Counted from the stretch's first letter, positions 8,042 to 17,250 are shown. The stretch is DNA of 52,558 nt from Armatimonadota bacterium (GCA_025353925.1 JANXNV010000233.1:1-52558); one strand, 5' to 3'. Numbers and translations are program-made. The notes: generated by a model not told the origin, from the sequence alone.

Positions 8042-9070
8042 TTGGGTACGTCTTTGAACGTCAACGAAGTCAATTCCGAAGAGATTTTCGACATCGCCAT
8101 CATCGGCGGCGGGCCGGTCGGTCAGTACGCCGCCTACTACGCGGGTCTGCGGGGCATGAAAACCAAGGTCATCGACAGCCTGCCGGAGCTGGGCGGGCAG
8201 CTGTCGGCTTTGTACCCGGAAAAATACATTTTCGATGTGGCGGGTTACGCGAAAGTCTACGCCAAAGACTTGGTCGCGAACCTTTCCGAGCAGATGATGC
8301 AGTACGATCCCGCTCTGGCACTCGATGAGAAAGTCACAACTCTCACGTCCGAAGACGGCTTAGTGACGATGACGACCCAGAAGGGCCACACGCACTACGC
8401 GAGAACCGCCGTGATCTCGGCGGGCGTGGGGGCATTCCTGCCGCGTAAGATCGCCCAGGCAGGTTTGGAAGAGCTTGAGGGGCGCGGCATCCACTATTTC
8501 GTGAATGATAAAAGCATCTTGAAGGGCAAGCGGCTGATGGTGGTCGGCGGCGGCGATAGTGCCTTCGACTGGACGCTGAACCTGTACGACACGGCCCAGA
8601 GTATCGTCCAAATCCACCGCACGGACAAGTTCAAGGCCCATGAAGATACCATCGAAAAAGTCATGGCACTGCCCATCGAATTTCTGACGTTTCACGAGGT
8701 CAAGCAGGTCCACGGCGAGGAGCATGTCGAGGGCGTGACTATCTTCGACAACCGGACCAAAGAAGAAAAGTATTATGAGTGCGACGAGTTGCTTTTCAAC
8801 CTGGGCTTTCTCACCGATTTAGGCCCGATTAAGGGCTGGGGCTTTGAGATCGTTGGCAACTCGGTCGCTGTCAACTCGCGCATGGAGACCAATGTTCCCG
8901 GAGTCTACGGGGCGGGCGATATCGTCACCTACGACGGCAAGCTGAAGCTGATCGCCACCGGCTTCGGCGAAGCGGCGACTGCCGTCAACCATGCCAAAGC
9001 TCATGTCGATCCCACCGCCAAAGTCGGTCCGGGGCATTCCTCGGAGAACGTGCCTAAGAAAACACCCTGA
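8042..9070 (+). CDS. NAD(P)/FAD-dependent oxidoreductase (ferredoxin/flavodoxin-NADP reductase-like)
   Basis: FDIAIIGGGPVGQYAAYYAGLRGMKTKVIDSLPELGGQLSALYPEKYIFDVAGY; second dinucleotide-binding motif VVGGGDSAFDW; TTG start. Confidence 0.9.
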   Translation: MGTSLNVNEVNSEEIFDIAIIGGGPVGQYAAYYAGLRGMKTKVIDSLPELGGQLSALYPEKYIFDVAGYAKVYAKDLVANLSEQMMQYDPALALDEKVTTLTSEDGLVTMTTQKGHTHYARTAVISAGVGAFLPRKIAQAGLEELEGRGIHYFVNDKSILKGKRLMVVGGGDSAFDWTLNLYDTAQSIVQIHRTDKFKAHEDTIEKVMALPIEFLTFHEVKQVHGEEHVEGVTIFDNRTKEEKYYECDELLFNLGFLTDLGPIKGWGFEIVGNSVAVNSRMETNVPGVYGAGDIVTYDGKLKLIATGFGEAATAVNHAKAHVDPTAKVGPGHSSENVPKKTP

Positions 9071-9071
9071 A

Positions 9072-9578
9072 ATGCTGCTCACCTACACTTACGCCCGGGG
9101 CTACCTTTTCTCTGCACTCGAATCCGCCCCGGCACTTCTCGCCGGGGCGTTGAACGGGCTGACTGAGGCCGAGGCGGACTTTCGGCCTGATCCGGAGCGG
9201 TTCACCCTTCGGGAAGTCGTGGCGCATCTGGCCGATTGGGATCCGGTCTTTTCGGGGCGCCTGACCCGGATGCAGGCGGAAGACCATCCGACACTGCCGG
9301 GCTACGATGAAGGTGTCTGGGCCGTCGAGCATCACTACGCCGCCTCGGATTGGCGGGAGCAATTGGGTCTTTATGCGGAACGCCGCCGCGACTTGACGGA
9401 GCAGGTACGTACGTTTGCCCCGGAAGATTGGGCACGGACCGGGGACCGCCCGGAGATCGGCGTACTCTCGATCCAAGACCTGACGATGCTTATCCCTCTG
9501 CATGATCTTTACCATTTGAAGCAGGCCCAGGAGTGGCGGGAGAAATATCAGGAGTGGCGGGAGAAATATCAGCAATGA
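9072..9578 (+). CDS. DinB family protein
   Basis: HLADWDPVFSGRL... and HDLYHLKQAQEWREKYQ; ATGA overlap with next gene. Confidence 0.8.
   Translation: MLLTYTYARGYLFSALESAPALLAGALNGLTEAEADFRPDPERFTLREVVAHLADWDPVFSGRLTRMQAEDHPTLPGYDEGVWAVEHHYAASDWREQLGLYAERRRDLTEQVRTFAPEDWARTGDRPEIGVLSIQDLTMLIPLHDLYHLKQAQEWREKYQEWREKYQQ
9531..9572. repeat. Perfect 21-bp tandem duplication encoding EWREKYQ x2
   Basis: gagtggcgggagaaatatcag at 9531-9551 and 9552-9572. Confidence 0.98.
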
Positions 9579-10105
9579 CCGATGAACCGACAATCGACGC
9601 AGCCCAGCTTTTGGAGTATCAAACCCGCCTGGCCGCTCTCCGCTACGACGGATTAGGCACCGTCGCGGCACTCGTAATCACGCCGGAGATGGACCAGCAC
9701 GATCTGGTCAATGCCCTGCATATTCTGCCTGGGACCGGAGTCGAAGGCCAGTATCCCGGCAAGCAGTGGTGGCGCGGCAAGCGGGTTGCCGGGCGGCAGG
9801 TCTCGGCCATGAATGCCGAAGTTTTGGATGTGCTTGGCATTGCCTACGACGTTCCCGGCGATAACCTAATTATCCGCGGCCTCGATCTGACCCAGTTTGC
9901 GCCGGGCGACACACTGCGGATCGGGGAGGTCCTGCTGACCGCGACGCCGACACCCCACCGGCCCTGTTCCAAGCTGGCTGCCCGGACGACACTGACCAAG
10001 AAAGAAGCCCTGAGCGCGGGGCGGCTGCGCGGAATTATGCTGGATGCCCGGGAGCTGGGTTCCGTGCATGTCGGGGACCGAGTGGAGCGGCTGATTCTCG
10101 CCTGA
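9575..10105 (+). CDS. MOSC-domain protein
   Basis: MTDEPTIDAAQLLEYQTRLA...GVEGQYPGKQWWRGKRV...GDNLIIRGLDLTQFAPGDTLRIGEVLLTATPTPHRPCSKL. Confidence 0.75.
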   Translation: MTDEPTIDAAQLLEYQTRLAALRYDGLGTVAALVITPEMDQHDLVNALHILPGTGVEGQYPGKQWWRGKRVAGRQVSAMNAEVLDVLGIAYDVPGDNLIIRGLDLTQFAPGDTLRIGEVLLTATPTPHRPCSKLAARTTLTKKEALSAGRLRGIMLDARELGSVHVGDRVERLILA

Positions 10106-10146
10106 AGCTTGCGTTTAAGCAGGCGTCGAGCGAGGAACACTGTACC

Positions 10147-10572
10147 ATGCGCTTCTCCCGATTTTTGCCGCTGGCTGCCGCGTGTCTGATGGTTTTTTGT
10201 GCGGGCTGCGCACGTCCCCAGCGGATGTCGGAAGAGGTATCAGGCCCGCCGACCCCGCTCCACGCACTGCATAAAGGGCCGACCCCGCCTGGTGGTCCCA
10301 GCGAAGCCCCGACGGGGGCCGGAGCTAGAGGGTCAGCGGCTGGGGGCTTCGAATATGGCCGTGTCGGAAGCACGCTGGAGAAGCCGACGGTGCCCCCGCA
10401 GCCTTACGGCATCACGTACAGCCGTATGTCTCCCGTCGGCAGCAGCGGGTCGGGCCTCGGCGACCGGGGAAACCCCATCCCGCCGGAAGCCTCCCTTGCC
10501 GCCCCGCCGGACCCGGTTCATCCGGTTCGAAAAACTACTCCGCTGCCTTCAATCGTGACGCCCAGTCGATAG
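10147..10572 (+). CDS. Small putative lipoprotein
   Basis: MRFSRFLPLAAACLMVFCAGCARP lipobox; Pro/Gly-rich; overlaps purM 3' end in antisense. Confidence 0.65.
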   Translation: MRFSRFLPLAAACLMVFCAGCARPQRMSEEVSGPPTPLHALHKGPTPPGGPSEAPTGAGARGSAAGGFEYGRVGSTLEKPTVPPQPYGITYSRMSPVGSSGSGLGDRGNPIPPEASLAAPPDPVHPVRKTTPLPSIVTPSR

Positions 10573-11591
10573 GCGGTCTCACCCGCCGCCTGAAATTTCG
10601 CCAGCACGCTGTCGGCCTGTTCCGCCGACGCAATCAGCACGTAGCCAATCCCCATATTGAAGACCCGGAACATTTCGGCTTCCGTTACGCGGCCTTTCTC
10701 CTGGATCAGCCGAAACAGCGGCGGCACTTCCCAGGAGTTTCTGTCGATTTCAACGCCGATCCCGGGCGGAAGGACGCGCGGAATGTTGTCCACAAAGCCG
10801 CCGCCGGTAATATGCGCCATTGCTTTGATCGGGGCTGTCTGCTCGGCCAGTAAAGGCAGGACGACGCGGGCATAGCAGCGGTGGGGCCACAGCAGTGCCT
10901 CGGCCAGAGTCACGCCGCCGAGTTCTGGGGGTGCGGAATTCAGCGGTATCCCGGCCTCTCCCAGCAGTGCCTGACGGGCAAGCGAGTAGCCGTTGGTGTG
11001 CAGGCCGTCCGACGCCAGCCCGATGACCACATCCCCGACCACTACCTTCGACCCATCCACGATTTGGCTGCGCTCCACCAGTCCGACAATGCAGCCGGCC
11101 AGATCGTATTCCCCGTCGCCGTACAGCCCCGGCATCTCCGCCGTCTCGCCGCCGATAAGGGCGCACCCGGCCTCCCGGCAGCCTTCGGAAAGCCCTTTGA
11201 CGACATCCGCCGCCACCGACGGCTCCAGTTTCCCGGTGCCGAAGTAATCGAGAAAGAAGAGGGGCCGTGCGCCCTGCACAAGAATGTCGTTGACACAGTG
11301 CGAGACCAGATCTTTGCCGATCGTATCGTGCCTTCCGGTCGCAAACGCGATCTTCAGCTTCGTACCCACGCCGTCGATGCTTGACACCAGCACGGGGTCC
11401 CGGAGCGTGCCGAGTGCAGACAGCGCGAACATCCCGCCAAAGCTGCCGACACCGCTCAAGACCCCCGGCGTCAGGGTCGTCTTGATGTGCACCTTCATCC
11501 GCGAGACGGCGTCTGTCGCGGCATCAATATCCACGCCTGCGCGGGCGTAGGCACTGGGGGGTTGCTGACTTATAACTTCTTGATTATTCAT
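10518..11591 (-). CDS. purM: Phosphoribosylformylglycinamidine cyclo-ligase
   Basis: AYARAGVDIDAATDAVSRMK...SIDGVGTKLKIAFATGRHDTIGKDLVSHCVNDILVQGARPLFFLDYFGTGKL. Confidence 0.97.
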   Translation of the reverse strand: MNNQEVISQQPPSAYARAGVDIDAATDAVSRMKVHIKTTLTPGVLSGVGSFGGMFALSALGTLRDPVLVSSIDGVGTKLKIAFATGRHDTIGKDLVSHCVNDILVQGARPLFFLDYFGTGKLEPSVAADVVKGLSEGCREAGCALIGGETAEMPGLYGDGEYDLAGCIVGLVERSQIVDGSKVVVGDVVIGLASDGLHTNGYSLARQALLGEAGIPLNSAPPELGGVTLAEALLWPHRCYARVVLPLLAEQTAPIKAMAHITGGGFVDNIPRVLPPGIGVEIDRNSWEVPPLFRLIQEKGRVTEAEMFRVFNMGIGYVLIASAEQADSVLAKFQAAGETAYRLGVTIEGSGVVFRTG

Positions 11592-11600
11592 GGAGAATGA

Positions 11601-12008
11601 TTAACGAGGTTCGGGCAGCCGGGAGACAAACTTACTGAGACGGCCCAACGCTGCTGCAAACAGTATATTGGGCGGCGTTCCGCGCTCCGCGTGTACCAGA
11701 GCATTGCGATATTGCCTTACTTCATGAACACGGTACAAAGTCGGCCAGGCGTATAGTCTGACCAGACCCGTTCCATCAAGGCCATGCGCCATCGGCTCGA
11801 CAATCAAGCGACCGCTCGGCGTCTCAACTGAAAGGGAAGGAATATCATAGAAGCCGTACTGAGGGCGCATATCCATCACATGAGTCGTAGTGGTCGAGAC
11901 AGACCAATGCTGGCCCTTGCACCAGAAAGCTACTTCTGCTTCTAGCTTAAGAATAGTCTCATGCCATGCCGCGATTAGTGATTGGGGGCGGACAGCTAGT
12001 GTTTCCAT
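11601..12008 (-). CDS. Hypothetical protein
   Basis: 135-aa ORF between purM and ubiX; TATAAT hexamer (revcomp at 12015-12020) just upstream of ATG. Confidence 0.55.
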   Translation of the reverse strand: METLAVRPQSLIAAWHETILKLEAEVAFWCKGQHWSVSTTTTHVMDMRPQYGFYDIPSLSVETPSGRLIVEPMAHGLDGTGLVRLYAWPTLYRVHEVRQYRNALVHAERGTPPNILFAAALGRLSKFVSRLPEPR

Positions 12009-12051
12009 ACATCAATTATAGCACGAACCCTATATGTTTCGCCCTATAAAC

Positions 12052-12660
12052 CTATTCTTCCCCCACCGCCCACTGCGGCTGGAGGTCCTGAGCCACGCCG
12101 AGGTTTTGCAGGACTCGGGCGACCACGGTATCCACTAAGTCTTCAATAGTTTTGGGCTGATGGTAGAACGCCGGAATCGCAGGCAGGATGATCGCTCCGG
12201 CTTCGGTCACGGCGACCATGTTGCGCAGATGGATCAGGTTCAAAGGCGTGTCGCGGGCGACCAGGATCAGCTTGCGCCGCTCCTTCAAGCACACATCGGC
12301 GGCGCGGGTGGTCAGGTCGTTGGAAATCCCGTGCGCAATCCGCCCTAACGTCCCCATGGAGCAGGGGATGACGACCATGCCCTCGTGAATAAACGAGCCG
12401 GACGCCGGAGGAGTGAAATAGTCCTGGGAGCTGAGAAAGTGGATATTATCGTAGGGGGCATCGGTGCCGAGGAAGTCCTGGGCCGAGTAGGGAGCGGTCA
12501 GCCGCCCGCCCGTCTCAGTCTGAAAGACGGCGGGGGCGTTGCCGGAGAGCATGACGTAAATCGCATCGTAGTGACGTGCGGCCTGCCTCAGAAAGCGAAC
12601 GGCATAAATCGCACCGCTCGCGCCTGTGACGGCGACCACCAGGCGCCTGGGAGTAGTCAT
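12052..12660 (-). CDS. ubiX: UbiX family flavin prenyltransferase
   Basis: RRLVVAVTGASGAIYAVRFLRQA...VVIPCSMGTLGRIAHGISNDLTTRAADVCLKERRKLILVARDTPLNLIHLRNM. Confidence 0.95.
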   Translation of the reverse strand: MTTPRRLVVAVTGASGAIYAVRFLRQAARHYDAIYVMLSGNAPAVFQTETGGRLTAPYSAQDFLGTDAPYDNIHFLSSQDYFTPPASGSFIHEGMVVIPCSMGTLGRIAHGISNDLTTRAADVCLKERRKLILVARDTPLNLIHLRNMVAVTEAGAIILPAIPAFYHQPKTIEDLVDTVVARVLQNLGVAQDLQPQWAVGEE

Positions 12661-12677
12661 AGATAGGTTACTTAGTT

Positions 12678-12899
12678 CTAAATTTCATCGTCACGGCGCA
12701 CACGCACTTTGGCCCGGGCGCGTGCCTCCCGCGCCGCCGTGCCGACCACTTCGCTGAGTATCAGCCCGACACCAAACGGCGCAAGTGCCAACGCCAGGAT
12801 GCCGTGAACGCCGAGACACAGTGCCATGACTCCTGCCGCAATCAGTCCGGCACCCGTCCAAACTTCGGTGCTCGTCCGCACGATTTTCTTCCAATCCAT
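12678..12899 (-). CDS. Small membrane protein
   Basis: MDWKKIVRTSTEVWTGAGLIAAGVMALCLGVHGILALALAPFGVGLIL...; the longer ORF start at 13118 reads through the tRNA gene. Confidence 0.6.
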   Translation of the reverse strand: MDWKKIVRTSTEVWTGAGLIAAGVMALCLGVHGILALALAPFGVGLILSEVVGTAAREARARAKVRVRRDDEI

Positions 12900-13007
12900 A
12901 AGGGCAGCCTCTTTCCAAAACTTTCCATCGAGTGTATTGCCGGATTTCAGTCGACGGCACTCCTCTCTTCGGCAAGTTTCGGCGAGAACTTCAGGACAGA
13001 CAAGAAA

Positions 13008-13040
13008 ACCGCCCGGTGCCCTCATGCGGCATCGGACGGT
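13008..13040 (-). terminator. Intrinsic terminator downstream of tRNA-Ala
   Basis: accgcccggtgcc / ggcatcggacggt stem (11 of 13 Watson-Crick), 7-nt loop, minus-strand T tract after it. Confidence 0.7.
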
Positions 13041-13048
13041 CTTTGCGA

Positions 13049-13124
13049 TGGTGGAGGATAGCGGGTTCGAACCGCTGACCTTCTCAATGCCATTGAGACG
13101 CGCTACCAACTGCGCCAATCCCCC
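13049..13124 (-). tRNA. tRNA-Ala (anticodon GGC), CCA encoded
   Basis: gggggattggcgcagttggtagcgcgtctcaatggcattgagaaggtcagcggttcgaacccgctatcctccacca: 7-bp acceptor, D-arm, anticodon loop atGGCat, GGTTCGAACCC T-arm. Confidence 0.95.
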
Positions 13125-13198
13125 TCTGCGGCAACAAAAAACAGTATACTCGTTTGTGCCGGGAAAATCAAGCCCTCTCCCGGCACGATTTCAGAGCC

Positions 13199-14905
13199 TT
13201 AATGCGGCTTGAGTACACCCTCGACAAGCGAATTGACGGCAGTGAACTGGGCGGATGCCGCCTGGGGATCTTTTCGGATGAGTGCTGCCATACTTCGCTC
13301 GGTTTGTGCTTCGCGCTCACTCCCTTTTTGATGGTAAAGCGCGGCCAATTGTTCATGGACCGCAGCGTCGAGCTGGTTTGCCCTTTCGCGGTCCCGCAGA
13401 ACTTTGATCTGCGTGTTCACGGCTGTCAGTGCGAGTGCCTGGGCCGAAATATGGGCGGAAAGTACCGGCTGCCCGCTTCGGGCATAGGCTTGGGCGAGAG
13501 TTCGCAGGGCCGGAACATTGTCCGGCGTCGCCGCCAGGGCCCTTGTCAGCAGAGCGACGGCTCCCGGCACGTCGTTTTTGCCGAGTAAAATCCGGCCAAG
13601 CTGGATCTCGGAAAGGGGATTGTCGGGAGAAAGCTCGAGAGCCTTGCGCGTCTGCATTTCCGCTTCTGCTTGGGACGTGGCCGTGGCGGCACCGCGCATC
13701 AGCATCGTTCCCAGCAGGTAATGTGTCAGGGAGTCTCCCGGCACGGCGGCGACCCGGCTCCGCAGCAGGGACAATGCATCAGCAGTCGGACTGGTTGGTC
13801 CGGCATCCGCCTGTCCGGCTTTGATCACGGCAGCGGCATAGTCGGTGGCATAATCCGTGCGGGCCGGAGCGAGCTGACGTACCTTCTGAAAAGCGACGAC
13901 GGAGGAGCCGATCAGATCTGGCTCCAGGGAGCTTGCCCTCCCGAGGCCGATCCAGGCCTCCGCGAGGGTTGGGGCGATTTCCGTCGCCCGCTTGTAAGCG
14001 GGGACGCCATACTTCGGCAGATCAATACTGATCGCCGCGTGCCCCATTCCCAGCAGGGCAGGCAGCCAGTCGGGGCGGAGCTTCAAGCAGTTGAGATAGG
14101 CGGTCATCGCCTGGGGGTACTGATGCTGTTCCTCCAGCACCGAGGCGTAGGCGAGGTTCGCCGCCGGAGAACTCGGGGCAAGGGAGAGTGCATATATCAG
14201 AACAGGCCCCGCCTCCGCGCTGCGTCGGCTGCGCCGCAAAGCCTCGCCCCAAAGCCGCTGGACTTGAGCATTGTCTGGTTCCTGATGCGCCCATGCCTCG
14301 CGCGTGGCAAATCCGCTGGCTTCCGGGTTCTGTCGCCCCAGCCACTCGCTCAGACCGTTCAATCGGCTCCCCGCCGCGTACCTCTCTCGCAGCAGGGCGG
14401 GACCTTCGGGCGCGATCGCCTTTGCCAGCGTCTCGGCACTCGCCGCCGGTCCCGCGACATGCACCTGCGCCAGCACATTCTGCAGACTGAATGAGTTGGG
14501 AAACGTTCTCAGTGCCAGATGCAGGTCGGCAACCGCCCGTTTACCGTCTCCCGCCGCAGCGGTATTCGCGGCCAGCTCCCGCCAGACCAGTTCCGTCGAC
14601 TCCCCATCGGCAATCGCCTGCCGCAACGCGTCTGCCGCCCCGGAATATTCCCCGGCCTCCATGCGTCGCGTCCCCACCAGTGCCTGCAGCGGCCCGTCTT
14701 CCGGCGTTCGCGCGGCGTCTGATTCTAGAGTTGGTAAGTACGCTTCTCGAAGCTGCGCCTCGCGCCAGAGGGCAGGAATTACGAAGAGAGCAACTAGAAC
14801 TGCCGCAAGTAGAATTAAGCCCGAAAAAAGCACCGCCCGGCGTGGGCGGTGCTGATCAAGGGACCGAGGCTTTTCGGTTAAAGTATCTTTCGCACGTGTT
14901 GACAT
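13199..14905 (-). CDS. TPR-repeat protein with N-terminal TM segment
   Basis: ARRAVLFSGLILLAAVLVALFVIPAL TM; repeated TPR pattern (e.g. ALELSPDNPLSEIQLGRILLGKNDVPGAVALLTRALAATPDN). Confidence 0.88.
   Translation of the reverse strand: MSTRAKDTLTEKPRSLDQHRPRRAVLFSGLILLAAVLVALFVIPALWREAQLREAYLPTLESDAARTPEDGPLQALVGTRRMEAGEYSGAADALRQAIADGESTELVWRELAANTAAAGDGKRAVADLHLALRTFPNSFSLQNVLAQVHVAGPAASAETLAKAIAPEGPALLRERYAAGSRLNGLSEWLGRQNPEASGFATREAWAHQEPDNAQVQRLWGEALRRSRRSAEAGPVLIYALSLAPSSPAANLAYASVLEEQHQYPQAMTAYLNCLKLRPDWLPALLGMGHAAISIDLPKYGVPAYKRATEIAPTLAEAWIGLGRASSLEPDLIGSSVVAFQKVRQLAPARTDYATDYAAAVIKAGQADAGPTSPTADALSLLRSRVAAVPGDSLTHYLLGTMLMRGAATATSQAEAEMQTRKALELSPDNPLSEIQLGRILLGKNDVPGAVALLTRALAATPDNVPALRTLAQAYARSGQPVLSAHISAQALALTAVNTQIKVLRDRERANQLDAAVHEQLAALYHQKGSEREAQTERSMAALIRKDPQAASAQFTAVNSLVEGVLKPH
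14824..14853 (-). terminator. Terminator-like hairpin plus U6 inside the 5' coding region of the TPR gene
   Basis: agcaccgccc (14829-14838) ggcgt gggcggtgct (14844-14853), A6 at 14824-14829 = U6 on the minus-strand transcript. Confidence 0.65.
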
Positions 14906-14917
14906 ACTCTAATGCGA

Positions 14918-15706
14918 TTACTCAGGCTTGACGAGATACCAGTAGTATGTCCCGCCGCCAGGGTATTTAGCGGTCTGCTTCATTGAATTATGAAGGGATT
15001 TCACATGGCCGTCATAAAAGAGGTAGTTGACAAAATCCTTGTCGCCATGCCGATGATCTACGCCCCATTTACCAGAATTTGACACTAACCCACGAAAGGG
15101 TTGACCATAGTATGTGTCTTTTGTGACATCGATCATGTCATCCGGCCAAAGGTTGTCATAGCCGTGGCCGTCGCATATCATGATGGTTTCCGCCGAGCTT
15201 GTTAGAAGTGCGAGCGGAACGCCGTTTGCCTCCCCCGTCGGCGCGACACCGATGGGAACATAGAAGCTATTAATCTTATCCAGGTTGTTGTAGGAATACC
15301 CCGTCCCATTGAGATACGTGTTAGGATTAAGATCTTTACGGTTAGGCAGGTTGTCGTTTCGGCTGTTTTGCGCTACAGGGAGGTCCGGGCAGTTATAAAC
15401 ACCAACCCCTTTTGTGTAGGGGTAAATCATCTCCGGCCAATGTATACGAAGGTCGGTGTACCCAAGAATATTCGGGTCTTGCGTAAAGGCACCGGTGAAC
15501 TGCTCTTCATTGTCCTGGGCATACTGGATTTCCGCCAACCCGAGCTGCTTGAGGTTGCTCTGGCAGGAGGCACGGCGGGCGTTCTCGCGCACTTTCTGAA
15601 AAACTGGGAAAAGAATAGCGGCCAAGATCGCAATAATGGCGATAACGACGAGCAATTCGATGAGCGTGAAGCCTTTGGTGCTCGGCTTCGTCGGTGGATT
15701 TTCCAT
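14918..15706 (-). CDS. DUF1559 / prepilin-type N-terminal cleavage domain protein
   Basis: [58 protein letters not shown]. Confidence 0.95.
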   Translation of the reverse strand: MENPPTKPSTKGFTLIELLVVIAIIAILAAILFPVFQKVRENARRASCQSNLKQLGLAEIQYAQDNEEQFTGAFTQDPNILGYTDLRIHWPEMIYPYTKGVGVYNCPDLPVAQNSRNDNLPNRKDLNPNTYLNGTGYSYNNLDKINSFYVPIGVAPTGEANGVPLALLTSSAETIMICDGHGYDNLWPDDMIDVTKDTYYGQPFRGLVSNSGKWGVDHRHGDKDFVNYLFYDGHVKSLHNSMKQTAKYPGGGTYYWYLVKPE

Positions 15707-15924
15707 AACAATTCCTCTTCCACTGCGGCGCTGCGATCAATCTAGTAAAGCTTGTTATCGTTGAAAATACAAAGCATTAATCGCAGATGTATCTTGTTGA
15801 CAAAACCATAATAACACATAGTTTTCTACTTGTCAATACCAATCAATGCTGTTTTTTTAGCTTTGGTAACACTTTTTTTAGCTTTGGTTTCGATTGTCGT
15901 TTTTGGTCGTGATTTGGTATGAAA

Positions 15925-16584
15925 TTAAGGCCCCGTTCCATACGCTTCGTTGACGATCCCAGCAATTTCTTTCTCCGGTTTGCCGCCGACGAAGAACCAG
16001 AGCAGCCAGGCGAGATGGCCCATGGTCCAAACAGCGAGCAGGGGCCAGTAGAGGTGCAGAGGCGGGTAATGGGAGGCAAGGGACGGCAGGATCTGGTTGG
16101 CCCGGTAGCTGGCGAGCAGGTAAGTCAAGATCCCGCCGACAGTGACCGAGAGCGTGCTGGCACTGATGGCGGTCCAGGGCTGGGAGAGGTCCAGAGCGAC
16201 GAATTTCAGGCCGGGGGTGCGGTAAATATAGACATCTTCCATTTTGTGGGCAACCAGAAGCTCGGCCCCGAGCAAAGAGTTGATCTTCTTCTCCAGGGCC
16301 GTCGCGTAGATTCGGGCGAACAGGTTGTAGGTCAGCAGGTAGGCGCAGAAGAACCCGGCGTAGACGATGAAGAACGGCAGCACCAGCACCACGGCTCGCA
16401 GCGGATAATACAGCGCGAGGGTGATATTCAGCAGTGCCAGGACCGTATAGAGGTGGTTTGCCTGAAAGAACTGCACGTAATAGCCGTAGTGCATGCTCCG
16501 CATCCGGTCAAGCTGGGCTTGCAGGACGCGGAGCTGGGTCTCGGCCAGGGCACTGGGCAGGGGGTCGGGGTTCTGCGGGGTCAT
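15925..16584 (-). CDS. Hypothetical multi-pass membrane protein
   Basis: 219-aa ORF with several hydrophobic segments; starts 4 nt after the stop of the upstream cytochrome c gene. Confidence 0.65.
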   Translation of the reverse strand: MTPQNPDPLPSALAETQLRVLQAQLDRMRSMHYGYYVQFFQANHLYTVLALLNITLALYYPLRAVVLVLPFFIVYAGFFCAYLLTYNLFARIYATALEKKINSLLGAELLVAHKMEDVYIYRTPGLKFVALDLSQPWTAISASTLSVTVGGILTYLLASYRANQILPSLASHYPPLHLYWPLLAVWTMGHLAWLLWFFVGGKPEKEIAGIVNEAYGTGP

Positions 16585-16587
16585 CGG

Positions 16588-16989
16588 CTACTTCAGGCTT
16601 TTCATAAACGCATACAGCGGGGCACTGTCTTTGGCGGACATACGATAGACGGGCATCGGCTTCGCGACATGGCCACCGTCCTCCGTGACTCCGGTGTTCA
16701 TCATGCGCTCCCAAGTGGCAAGGGTGTACTGCTTCGTCACCCCTGTGGAGCGGATACTGGGCGAAAAGCCCTTTTTGCCGCTGTAAGTGGCCGTGTGGCA
16801 GCTATTGCAGCCATTGGAATTGGCAACAGCCTTGCCCTGAGTGATCAGAGCCGCATTCGAAGCGGTGGGCTTCTTGACAACATTCGAAGCGGCGGGCTTC
16901 GGTGCTGCCGCCGGGCTGCTATGAGTACCCGCCAGTATGACGGTCACGCCAAAGGCGGCCGTGAGGGTGGCGGTCGTGAGTAATCGCAT
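16588..16989 (-). CDS. Small c-type cytochrome
   Basis: Signal peptide MRLLTTATLTAAFGVTVILAGTHSSPAAA and haem motif NGCNSCHTATY; downstream Met-rich segment. Confidence 0.8.
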   Translation of the reverse strand: MRLLTTATLTAAFGVTVILAGTHSSPAAAPKPAASNVVKKPTASNAALITQGKAVANSNGCNSCHTATYSGKKGFSPSIRSTGVTKQYTLATWERMMNTGVTEDGGHVAKPMPVYRMSAKDSAPLYAFMKSLK

Positions 16990-17082
16990 AAGTTATATCT
17001 CCGGGATCGAGGTCGTAGTGTGCTGCTTGTGAAGCGTTAGAATAGCATATGGCGCGGCGGCTGTCAAGGGACGGCTGTGCTG

Positions 17083-17140
17083 CCCGTAGGGGCGGGGCAA
17101 GCCCCGCCCCTACGGGAAAACCGGCATTTCAATGCCGGTT
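17083..17140. repeat. Structured intergenic repeat element B
   Basis: Perfect 34-bp palindrome cccgtaggggcggggc-aa-gccccgcccctacggg (17083-17116) plus perfect 22-bp palindrome aaccggcatt-tc-aatgccggtt (17119-17140). Confidence 0.9.
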
Positions 17141-17250
17141 GCTGCTCAGTCATGCTGCGAATTGTGCGGCATGGTGCACAGAAGGATAAAACACCGGGCA
17201 CGGAGAACAACTTCACCAGCAGCAATTTTGAGGCATGGAGAAATCATCGT

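Noticed and set aside
12678-13118. 146-aa ORF beginning MAQLVARLNGIEKVSGSNPLSSTIAKT
   Set aside because: The N-terminus is translated from the tRNA-Ala gene; the real start is probably ATG at 12899.
15919-16983. 354-aa + strand ORF
   Set aside because: Antisense to the cytochrome c and membrane protein genes; the minus-strand haem motif and signal peptide are convincing.
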